Positions 55,045 to 62,036 of a DNA stretch of 64,000 nt are shown here, in pieces. Positions within the stretch are counted from its first letter, which is position 1; each line of letters begins with the position of its first letter. The stretch covers positions 62,001-126,000 of IMG/VR virus record IMGVR_UViG_3300027714_002764; one strand, given 5' to 3'. Position numbers and translations under genes: made by a program. This DNA is from a virus. The notes beneath the pieces were generated by a model that was given only the letters and a program-made list of their open reading frames with translations, had not been told where the DNA came from and did no database searches.

Positions 55045-56084
55045 TGGCAAACTATAGTAATATACTTAATAACTTAAAAGAGACCCCGCCCCGAGAAGTG
55101 AACGACCACATTTTAGTGATCGATGCTATGAATATGTTAATTCGTAGTTTTTCTCTTCTTAAGGCAATGAATCCATCAGGCCACCATATAGGAGGTCTGG
55201 TTGGCTTCTTGCGTTCTCTTGGTTACGTTACACGTACTTTTGATCCTACAAGAGTTGTAATAGTATGGGATGGAAAAGGAGGATCAGGTAATAGGAAAAA
55301 TATTGATCCTAACTATAAAGCTAATCGAGCTACTAATAGGATAACACATTGGGGGTTATATGATACTAAAGCTGAAGAAACAGAAGCATTAATAGCACAG
55401 CTTTATAGGACTATGGACTATATAGAACACCTACCAGTCCAGCAAATTATACTTGACAAACTTGAAGCAGATGATATTATAGCCTATATAGGTAAACAAG
55501 CATCATTTTCTAATTCTAAAAAATTAACAATAGTATCTTCAGATAAAGATTTCCTACAACTTGTAGACGATACAGTAGAAGTATACTCTCCTATTAGAAA
55601 AGTACTGTTTACTAAGGATAATATAGCTGAAGAATTAAAAGTAGACGTTACCAACTACAACGTTGTAAAAGCTTTATTAGGTGATAATTCTGATAATTTA
55701 GCAGGAGTAAAAGGATTAGGGATAAAAACAATAATTAAAGAGTTCCCTAAATTAGTTACTGAACCTAATACTGGTTTAGAGTATGTTTACGAAGTCTGTG
55801 AAGGAAAATTAGACGGTAAAAAAATATTTCCTAAGATTATCACAGAATGGGATAGAGTTGAAACCAATTTTGAATTAATGGACTTGCATAAAACTGTACT
55901 TGACGATAAAGAAAAAGAGCATGTTATGGAGGTTATTAAAGCTCCCATTCCTACCCTGCGAGTAGGAGTATTTTTATCTTTACTAGAAATAGATAAGATA
56001 GAAGGTATAACTAAGAACACAGAAGGTTGGCTAGAAAATTTTAGAAGATTAACAACGGTAAATGAAAAAAGCAACAATAGTTAG
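55044..56084 (+). CDS. rnh: 5'-3' exonuclease / RNase H (T4 Rnh-like)
   Basis: 346 residues. ILVIDAMNMLIRSF at 23-36 (Asp27), VVIVWDGKGG (Asp at about 74), LEADDII and SSDKDFLQ metal-binding segments, then a helix-hairpin-helix like NSDNLAGVKGLGIKT. These are features of the FEN/T4 RNase H group that removes RNA primers and flaps. Longer than T4 Rnh (305). Its 3' end overlaps the nucleotidyltransferase gene by 23 bases. Confidence 0.9.
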   Translation: MANYSNILNNLKETPPREVNDHILVIDAMNMLIRSFSLLKAMNPSGHHIGGLVGFLRSLGYVTRTFDPTRVVIVWDGKGGSGNRKNIDPNYKANRATNRITHWGLYDTKAEETEALIAQLYRTMDYIEHLPVQQIILDKLEADDIIAYIGKQASFSNSKKLTIVSSDKDFLQLVDDTVEVYSPIRKVLFTKDNIAEELKVDVTNYNVVKALLGDNSDNLAGVKGLGIKTIIKEFPKLVTEPNTGLEYVYEVCEGKLDGKKIFPKIITEWDRVETNFELMDLHKTVLDDKEKEHVMEVIKAPIPTLRVGVFLSLLEIDKIEGITKNTEGWLENFRRLTTVNEKSNNS

Positions 56085-56484
56085 CGGGTATTTTAACCCC
56101 ATTCATAAAGGTCATTTAGAATTATTAGAGATTGCTAAAGGAGTAGGAGATATGCTAATAGTAATAGTTAACTCAGACTTGCAAAGGTATTTAAAAGGTT
56201 CTAAAGAATTTCAACTCGAAGAAGAAAGGTTAACAATTATTAAAGCAATAAAATATGTTGACTGGGCTATGGTATCTGTGGATATTGATAAAACTCAAAT
56301 TCAAAGTTTAAAAGAAGTACATGCTATATATGGTGAAACTCACGTACTATCTTTTGCTAATGGAGGAGACCAGAATAATGATACTATTCCTGAATCATTA
56401 ATATGTAAAGAATTAGGGATAAAGTTAATTGACGGATTAGGGCAAAAGATACAGTCAAGTAGTTGGCTATTAGACAAAAATTAA
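56062..56484 (+). CDS. Cytidylyltransferase-like nucleotidyltransferase
   Basis: 140 residues. VSGYFNPIHKGHLELLEIAK at the start contains the HxGH motif (His15, His18); GDMLIVIVNSD and GSKEFQLEEERLTIIKAI follow the alpha/beta nucleotidyltransferase fold. The usual late ISSTxIR-type motif is weak (QSSSW). Such enzymes activate sugars, glycerol phosphate or nicotinamide nucleotides using CTP or ATP. It may provide activated sugar to the glycosyltransferases, but the position in the replication block also fits cofactor metabolism. Overlaps rnh, so co-translated. Confidence 0.8.
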   Translation: MKKATIVSGYFNPIHKGHLELLEIAKGVGDMLIVIVNSDLQRYLKGSKEFQLEEERLTIIKAIKYVDWAMVSVDIDKTQIQSLKEVHAIYGETHVLSFANGGDQNNDTIPESLICKELGIKLIDGLGQKIQSSSWLLDKN

Positions 56485-56487
56485 TTA

Positions 56488-56495
56488 TATTTATA
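56488..56495 (+). promoter_or_regulatory. Late-promoter-like box TATTTATA before helicase
   Basis: TATATTTATAGAATAA context, 18 bases before the ATG; GGTTAT (56508-56513) lies directly against the start codon. Confidence 0.45.
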
Positions 56496-56513
56496 GAATA
56501 ATAAAACGGTTAT

Positions 56514-57866
56514 ATGACATTAAAAAGACTTCAAGAGTACGGTAAAGGTTTCCAGTTAAAAGTTTTAGGTTCTCTCCTTACGGATAAGACCTTTCTTTTA
56601 AATGTTAGAGATACAATTAGAGAGGAGTATTTTGATGCAGATTCACATAAGTGGATTATTAATAAGATTACAGAATACTTTGATAAGTACCACACCGTTG
56701 TAACAATGGATGTACTCAAAGTAGAGCTACAAAAAGTTGAAAACGAAGTGTTGATAGTTGCATTAAAAGAAGAATTAAGAACTTCTTATGAGGCATCTCA
56801 AGATGACTTAGAATATGTACAGGAAGAATTTACAACTTTCTGTAAGAATCAAGAAATGAAACACGCTATCCTTAACTCAGCAGACTTATTAAAAGCTGGT
56901 GATTTCGACGGTATAAGAAATACAATCGAAACTGCAATGAAAGCCGGGATGGATAAAAATATTGGACATGAATATAATAAAGATGTTGAAACGCGGTATA
57001 GAACTGACTATCGTCCTACTGTTGCTACTCCTTGGCCTATCTTTAACGATGCTATTCAAGGAGGGTTCGGACCTGGGGACCTTGGTATTGTATTTGGTAA
57101 TCCTGGTGGCGGTAAGTCGTGGACTATGGTTGCTATTGCTGCTCACGCTGTTAGCCTTGGGTACAACGTTAATTATTACACTTTGGAACTCGGAGAAGAC
57201 TACGTTGGCAAGCGCTTTGACTGCTATTTTACAGGATACTCTATCGATGAAGTTAATCAACACCGTGAGGAAGTACAGAAGTACGTAGATAACCTTAAAG
57301 GTAAGTTAATAGTTAAGGAGTACCCTCCAAAAGGAGCTACAGTTAACACTATTAAGTCACACATTCAAAAATGTATGGATATGGAACATAAACCAGACTT
57401 AGTTGTTATTGACTATGTAGACTACTTACGAGCACCCTCTAAAGGAAATAAGTTTGCAGAACGTAAAGATGAAATTGATGATGTATTTATTGCAACTAAA
57501 GGATTAGCTAAGGAATTAAAAATACCTATTATTACTCCTTCCCAAGTTAATAGAATGGGAGCTAAAGATACAATTATAGAAGGAGATAAAGCAGCAGGAT
57601 CTTACGATAAGATGATGGTAGCAGACCTATGTATATCCTTATCACGTCAGAAAGAAGATAAAGTACTTGGAACAGGAAGAATACACGTCATGAAAAATAG
57701 ATACGGCCAAGACGGTATGACTTATAACATAAAAATGGATACTAATAACGGTAGGATAGAATTTTTAGAGAAAATGTCAGCACAAGATTTAATTGCTGAT
57801 GAAAATACTCCGAAGTATAATTTGGATAAAGATGTAATGAATAAAGTATTTGATAAAAAACTATAA
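56514..57866 (+). CDS. gp41: Replicative DNA helicase (DnaB / T4 gp41-like)
   Basis: 450 residues, near T4 gp41 (475). N-terminal helical domain (about 1-130), then GFGPGDLGIVFGNPGGGKSW with Walker A GNPGGGKS at 195-202, Walker B-like LVVIDYVDYLRAP, and SQVNRMGAKDT plus DLCISLSRQ of the RecA-like core. Unwinds the fork and interacts with primase. Codon choice around 56990-57300 differs from the rest (many GCT, GTT, CTT), perhaps from recombination. No primase gene is in the window. Confidence 0.92.
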   Translation: MTLKRLQEYGKGFQLKVLGSLLTDKTFLLNVRDTIREEYFDADSHKWIINKITEYFDKYHTVVTMDVLKVELQKVENEVLIVALKEELRTSYEASQDDLEYVQEEFTTFCKNQEMKHAILNSADLLKAGDFDGIRNTIETAMKAGMDKNIGHEYNKDVETRYRTDYRPTVATPWPIFNDAIQGGFGPGDLGIVFGNPGGGKSWTMVAIAAHAVSLGYNVNYYTLELGEDYVGKRFDCYFTGYSIDEVNQHREEVQKYVDNLKGKLIVKEYPPKGATVNTIKSHIQKCMDMEHKPDLVVIDYVDYLRAPSKGNKFAERKDEIDDVFIATKGLAKELKIPIITPSQVNRMGAKDTIIEGDKAAGSYDKMMVADLCISLSRQKEDKVLGTGRIHVMKNRYGQDGMTYNIKMDTNNGRIEFLEKMSAQDLIADENTPKYNLDKDVMNKVFDKKL

Positions 57867-57881
57867 TTTTTAGGGCGAAAG

Positions 57882-57897
57882 TAGAATATATATTCTA
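57882..57897 (+). promoter_or_regulatory. 16-base palindrome upstream of nrdBA
   Basis: Perfect inverted repeat TAGAATATATATTCTA, overlapping a TATTTATT variant at 57896. Could be an operator or simply an AT-rich palindrome. Confidence 0.3.
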
Positions 57898-57905
57898 TTT
57901 ATTAA

Positions 57906-57947
57906 ATGTCCTCGACAGTCAAAGATTATCGAGGATTTCTTGTCTAA
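57906..57947 (+). CDS. Possible 13-residue leader peptide before nrdBA
   Basis: ATG frame coding MSSTVKDYRGFLV then TAA. The DNA forms a hairpin TCCTCGA/TCGAGGA (57909-57935), followed by TTTCTT. ATG lies 2 bases after the TATTTATT variant. Leader/attenuator role is speculative. Confidence 0.2.
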   Translation: MSSTVKDYRGFLV

Positions 57948-57972
57948 ATCAATCAATAATATATAAAGATAT

Positions 57973-58950
57973 ATGAGTTTACTTAATGAAAGAATTGTTT
58001 ATAAACCGTTTGAATACCCACAGGCATACGACTACTGGTTAAAACAACAACAAGCACACTGGCTACATACAGAGGTACCAATGGCAAATGATGTAACAGA
58101 CTGGAAAAGTAATTTAAAACCATACGAAAAAAACGTAATAGGTCAAATACTAAAAGGATTTGCACAAACTGAAACTATAGTAAACGACTACTGGTCTACC
58201 TTAGTAACTAAATGGTTCAGAAAACCTGAAATAATTATGATGGGCACAACTTTAGGTTCATCAGAAACTATTCATGCTGAGGCATACTCTTTACTAAATG
58301 AGCAATTAGGATTAGATGACTTCTCAGAATTCCTACAAGATGAAGCTACTATGGCTAAAATAGAATCTTTAATGAATGTTAGAGATAATCATGATGGTAC
58401 TGCAAACTGGCATGAAAGAGCTAAATCACTTGCAATTTTTTCTGCATTTACAGAAGGTGTTAATTTATTTTCTTCCTTTGCTGTTTTACTTTCTTTTAAA
58501 ATGAGAAATAAGTTAAAAGGAGTAGGACAAATAGTAGAATGGTCAGTGAGAGATGAATCTTTACACTCTAACGCTGGATGTTGGTTATTTAGAACTTTAA
58601 TGGAGGAGCATCCTGAATTCAAAACTAAAAAGTTAATTAAAGAAATAGAAGAAGCAGCACTATTAGCAATAAAATTAGAATTTGACTTTATTGATAAGAC
58701 ATTCGAAATGGGAGATTTAGAAAATTTAACTAAAGACGAATTAAAAAACTTTATTAGACATAGAGTTAATATCAAAATGAGTGACTTAGGGCTAACACCT
58801 ATTATTCCATCAGAAGATATTGATAAAGGAGCATTAAAAACTATGAAATGGTTTGATGCAGTCATCGCAGGTAAACAACAAACAGATTTCTTTGCAAGTA
58901 GAGTAACAAATTATAGTAAAGGTCATTTAGACTGGTCAACAGCATTTTAA
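57973..58950 (+). CDS. nrdB: Ribonucleotide reductase small subunit (class I beta)
   Basis: 325 residues. Iron-ligand and radical residues in SSETIHAEAYSLL: Glu98, His101, and Tyr105 in the position of the radical tyrosine; FTEGVNLFSSF and DESLHSNAGC supply the further Glu and His ligands. Holds the diiron-tyrosyl radical that starts nucleotide reduction in NrdA. Followed 8 bases later by nrdA. Length is usual (T4 NrdB 388; many 320-340). Confidence 0.93.
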   Translation: MSLLNERIVYKPFEYPQAYDYWLKQQQAHWLHTEVPMANDVTDWKSNLKPYEKNVIGQILKGFAQTETIVNDYWSTLVTKWFRKPEIIMMGTTLGSSETIHAEAYSLLNEQLGLDDFSEFLQDEATMAKIESLMNVRDNHDGTANWHERAKSLAIFSAFTEGVNLFSSFAVLLSFKMRNKLKGVGQIVEWSVRDESLHSNAGCWLFRTLMEEHPEFKTKKLIKEIEEAALLAIKLEFDFIDKTFEMGDLENLTKDELKNFIRHRVNIKMSDLGLTPIIPSEDIDKGALKTMKWFDAVIAGKQQTDFFASRVTNYSKGHLDWSTAF

Positions 58951-58958
58951 AATAAATT

Positions 58959-60674
58959 ATGGGAATAGACGTAGACACTGCAACTTGGGAGGTAGGTAAA
59001 GATTATCCTGAGTGGATGAATGAAGTTTCATTAGCAACAATATCGAAAGGTTACTTACTACCGGACGAAACTCCAAAAAAGGCATATAAACGTGTTGCAG
59101 ATACAATTGCCAAAAGATTAGATCGACCTGATCTAGCGAATAAGTTTTTCCGCTATATGTGGAAAGGTTGGTTGAACTTAGCCTCACCTGTTTTATCTAA
59201 TACCGGTACAGATAAGGGACTCCCAATCTCTTGTTTCGGTATAGATACCCCAGATTCAATAAGAGGAATAGGTCTTACTAATGCTGAACTAATGAGACTT
59301 ACTTCTTTAGGAGGAGGAGTTGGAATTGGACTATCTAAAGTAAGAGGTAGAGGAGAACAGATCGGAAGAGAAGGAATAGGACAATCAGAAGGAGTTATTC
59401 CTTGGGCAAAGATTTATGATTCTACTATTATTGCAACTAATCAAGGTGCAGTAAGAAGAGGAGCCGCTTCTGTAAACCTAGACATTAATCATCCAGATAT
59501 TAAAGAGTTTCTAGAGATAAGAAGACCTAAAGGAGACCCTAATAGACAGTGTCTAAACCTACATCAATGTGTTGTAGTGGATGATACATATATGCAAAAA
59601 TTAGAGCATAGAGACCCTGATGCAATGGAATTATGGGTGACTATACTGAAGTCTCGAATGGAAACAGGTGAACCCTATATTATGTTTAAGGATAATGTTA
59701 ATAATGCAAATCCTGCTGCATATAAAAAGAACAACTTGGATGTAAGTATGACTAATATATGCTCAGAGATTACACTCCACACAGACGAAGAGCATTCGTT
59801 TATATGCTGTTTATCTTCAGTTAATCTAACTAAATGGCATGAATGGAAAAATAGCGATTTAATAGAAACTGCTATATACTTTTTAGACGGAGTACTAGAA
59901 GAGTTTCTTGATAAAGTATCAGGAAGAGAATCACTAGTAAGAGCAGCAAGATCAGCTAAAAAAGGAAGAGCTATTGGACTCGGAGTACTGGGATGGCATA
60001 CATTCTTACAGAACGAAAGAATTCCTTTCGCATCTTTAGCTGCTACCTCTTATACTCATCAGATATTTTCACAAATAAAAAACCAATCAGAAGCAGCTTC
60101 AAGAAAGTTAGCAGACGAGTACGGGGAACCTCTTTGGTGTAGAGGAACTGGAATGAGAAATACCCATACTCTAGCTATAGCACCAACAGTTTCTAATAGT
60201 ACGATCGTAGGAGGAATATCTGCAGGAATCGAACCAATACCAGCTAACATATTTACGTTTAATTCAGCTAAAGGAACATTTATAAGAAAAAACTCAGCTT
60301 TAGAGTCTTACCTTGAAGGAAAAGGATCAAACACAGAAGAAGTATGGGATCAAATAATGAAAGATAGAGGGTCTATAGCTAATCTACCTGAAAGTGTTAT
60401 GCCACATGAAGATAAACCTATATTTCTTACTTTTGCAGAAATAAATCAATTGCAGTTAGTAGAACAGGCAGCAGCTAGACAAAAGTATATAGATCAAACA
60501 CAATCTCTTAATTTAGCTTTCGATCCTACGGATAGTCCTAAGTTTATTAACGAAGTACATCAAACAGCTTGGAGATTAGGAATAAAAACACTATATTACC
60601 TACGTACTGATAGTGTAATCAACGGAGACATTGGAAGTAGAACGGATGAGAACTGTTTAAGCTGTGATGGTTAA
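58959..60674 (+). CDS. nrdA: Ribonucleotide reductase large subunit, compact form
   Basis: 571 residues, shorter than T4 NrdA (754) and usual class Ia enzymes. There is no N-terminal ATP-cone. Catalytic elements are kept: NICSEI with Cys268 (thiyl), Asn266 and Glu270; redox Cys92 and Cys283/284; TLYYLRTDS with Tyr546-Tyr547 for radical transfer; CLSC (566, 569) at the C-terminus for thioredoxin/glutaredoxin reduction. Without a cone, allosteric activity control is probably absent. Thioredoxin gene downstream at 61414. Confidence 0.93.
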   Translation: MGIDVDTATWEVGKDYPEWMNEVSLATISKGYLLPDETPKKAYKRVADTIAKRLDRPDLANKFFRYMWKGWLNLASPVLSNTGTDKGLPISCFGIDTPDSIRGIGLTNAELMRLTSLGGGVGIGLSKVRGRGEQIGREGIGQSEGVIPWAKIYDSTIIATNQGAVRRGAASVNLDINHPDIKEFLEIRRPKGDPNRQCLNLHQCVVVDDTYMQKLEHRDPDAMELWVTILKSRMETGEPYIMFKDNVNNANPAAYKKNNLDVSMTNICSEITLHTDEEHSFICCLSSVNLTKWHEWKNSDLIETAIYFLDGVLEEFLDKVSGRESLVRAARSAKKGRAIGLGVLGWHTFLQNERIPFASLAATSYTHQIFSQIKNQSEAASRKLADEYGEPLWCRGTGMRNTHTLAIAPTVSNSTIVGGISAGIEPIPANIFTFNSAKGTFIRKNSALESYLEGKGSNTEEVWDQIMKDRGSIANLPESVMPHEDKPIFLTFAEINQLQLVEQAAARQKYIDQTQSLNLAFDPTDSPKFINEVHQTAWRLGIKTLYYLRTDSVINGDIGSRTDENCLSCDG

Positions 60675-60684
60675 ATAAATAAGC

Positions 60685-60692
60685 TATTTATA
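60685..60692 (+). promoter_or_regulatory. Late-promoter-like box TATTTATA, four bases before a start codon
   Basis: CTATTTATATTATATGAG context; ATG at 60697. Second case of near-leaderless geometry (compare 52648). Confidence 0.45.
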
Positions 60693-60696
60693 TTAT

Positions 60697-61230
60697 ATGA
60701 GCAAGTCAATTAACATACGAGAAAGTGGATCATTAGGTTTCGATTTAACAACTATAGAAATATACCATACTGCTATTACTGCTAGTAACCTAATAACGAT
60801 AGTTTCTGCTTCAGCATTAACAGGTTCAGGCGTTACAATAAATGATATACCTGATGCTTATAATGTATTTTGGGGACGATCAAAAGACAATGCATGTATT
60901 AATACAACTGGTAGTTTAAATGTTATAGGAAATGCTAACCCTGCAACTAGATACTTTGATGTATTTGCTACAGATTCAAGCGGTAGGAACTCTACTGTTG
61001 AAGTAACCTATCCCATTGCAGCCGGACCAGTTACTAGTTCAATTGCTCAAAAAGTTAATTTTAATACATATCCTAACTTTACTATAAAAGCTAACCCAGT
61101 ATATCCAACAACCTTTGGTGGATGGTTTCATGCAAGTTCAGGAGGTTCAGCAGTATCTACAGATAACCCACTATCTATCACTTTAACTACATTTACTGGA
61201 TCAAGTCAATTTTACGGTAGATTTAGTTGA
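60697..61230 (+). CDS. Small beta-rich virion-like protein with InlB-like end
   Basis: 177 residues. Ser/Thr-rich strands throughout; residues about 120-177 (TIKANPVYPTTFGGWFHASSGG to FYGRFS) follow the same pattern as the C-terminus of the 22087 protein, including a YP-TF-W core and ending in FY-x-x-F. It lies between nrdA and thioredoxin, away from the structural genes, yet has a late-type promoter box. Probably a decoration or adhesin protein. Not recognised. Confidence 0.7.
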   Translation: MSKSINIRESGSLGFDLTTIEIYHTAITASNLITIVSASALTGSGVTINDIPDAYNVFWGRSKDNACINTTGSLNVIGNANPATRYFDVFATDSSGRNSTVEVTYPIAAGPVTSSIAQKVNFNTYPNFTIKANPVYPTTFGGWFHASSGGSAVSTDNPLSITLTTFTGSSQFYGRFS

Positions 61231-61256
61231 TAGATTAATAATTATTTCGTATATTA
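61227..61256 (+). promoter_or_regulatory. Host-like promoter TTG-N20-TATATTA before thioredoxin operon
   Basis: TTG at 61227-61229 (in the end of the previous gene) and TATATTA at 61250-61256 with 20 bases between and TCG immediately before the box, as at 22541. AGTTAT follows at 61270. Confidence 0.55.
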
Positions 61257-61279
61257 ATATAAACAAATAAGTTATAAAT

Positions 61280-61408
61280 ATGTCAAGAAACTCCGCAAAA
61301 CAAAGAATTACTCAACTCAAAGAATGGTTAGCAGTAAATAGACCAACTGTTAAAACTGAAAGTAGACAAAAACGCTTCTCTAAAGCAGACACTTACAATA
61401 AAAAATAA
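61280..61408 (+). CDS. Small basic protein before thioredoxin gene
   Basis: 42 residues with ATG, basic and helical (MSRNSAKQRITQLKEWL). 5 bases before the thioredoxin ATG, behind the host-like promoter. Could be a small early protein acting on host factors; function unknown. Confidence 0.6.
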   Translation: MSRNSAKQRITQLKEWLAVNRPTVKTESRQKRFSKADTYNKK

Positions 61409-61413
61409 TAATT

Positions 61414-61674
61414 ATGGCAAAGGTAATTAAAGTATACGCCAATTGGTGTGGCCCCTGTAAACTGTATGCGAAGACTTTTAGTATAGTTGCAGAAGAGTTA
61501 AAAGATGAACATGAATTTTCTGAAGTAAATATTGATAAAGATACTACAGGTTTTGCTGCTAAATATAAAGTCTCTAATATTCCTGCTACTTTAATAATTA
61601 AAGAGGATAATAGAGTTAATTTAGTACAAGGTAGATTAGATAAAAATGCATTAATTAAACTAATAAACACGTAA
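61414..61674 (+). CDS. Thioredoxin-like protein
   Basis: 86 residues, short for a thioredoxin. VYANWCGPCKLYAK with redox Cys12 and Cys15, then FSEVNIDKDTTGFAAKYKVSNIPATLII containing the cis-proline segment. A glutaredoxin-sized redox protein, the likely electron donor to the NrdA encoded upstream. Lies 5 bases after the small basic gene and 4 before the next. Confidence 0.88.
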   Translation: MAKVIKVYANWCGPCKLYAKTFSIVAEELKDEHEFSEVNIDKDTTGFAAKYKVSNIPATLIIKEDNRVNLVQGRLDKNALIKLINT

Positions 61675-61678
61675 TAAT

Positions 61679-61981
61679 ATGTTAAGAAACCCAAATAGTA
61701 TTCCTTCTGGGGATACAGTTATACAAGATAAAGTAATGGAACCTTTTTTTATTGCTAAATCTCAATCAGGAGGTTATACAGTCTACGAAAGAGTTATTAA
61801 GGGAGAGAATAAAACAGAGTATATTAAAACTATTAGCTACCCTTCTAACTTCAATGCTGCTTTAAAAACAGTAGTAAAAGAGAGACTTAATAATGGAGAA
61901 AGTAAAGTATACGATTTAAATCAATATGTTAATAGATATGAAACTATACATAACGAGATAAGTAGTAGATTTAACTTTTAA
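61679..61981 (+). CDS. Small unrecognised protein in thioredoxin operon
   Basis: 100 residues. SGGYTVYERVIKGENKTEYIKTI pattern in the middle and a helical C-terminus (LKTVVKERLNNGESK). Mixed alpha/beta, soluble, no motif. Located between thioredoxin and QueC-like genes. Function unknown. Confidence 0.65.
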   Translation: MLRNPNSIPSGDTVIQDKVMEPFFIAKSQSGGYTVYERVIKGENKTEYIKTISYPSNFNAALKTVVKERLNNGESKVYDLNQYVNRYETIHNEISSRFNF

Positions 61982-61983
61982 AA

Positions 61984-61998
61984 ATAGGATTCGCCTAT
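61984..61998 (+). promoter_or_regulatory. Short hairpin upstream of queC-like gene
   Basis: ATAGG-ATTCG-CCTAT in the 55-base gap before the QueC-like gene. An alternative AGGAT/ATCCT pairing also exists. Slight resemblance to the first stem of a preQ1-I riboswitch, but the required A-rich tail is not matched. Confidence 0.2.
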
Positions 61999-62036
61999 AT
62001 CCTTATTAATACCTGGCAAAAATTAAATTTATACAA

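Noticed and set aside
61273-61280. TATAAATA, the T4 late-promoter box
   Set aside because: It lies directly on the start codon of a small gene behind a better host-like promoter; single copy, likely chance.
62000-62036. Possible preQ1 riboswitch before the queC-like gene
   Set aside because: There is a small stem-loop, but the A-rich tail and loop-pairing needed for a preQ1-I riboswitch do not match.
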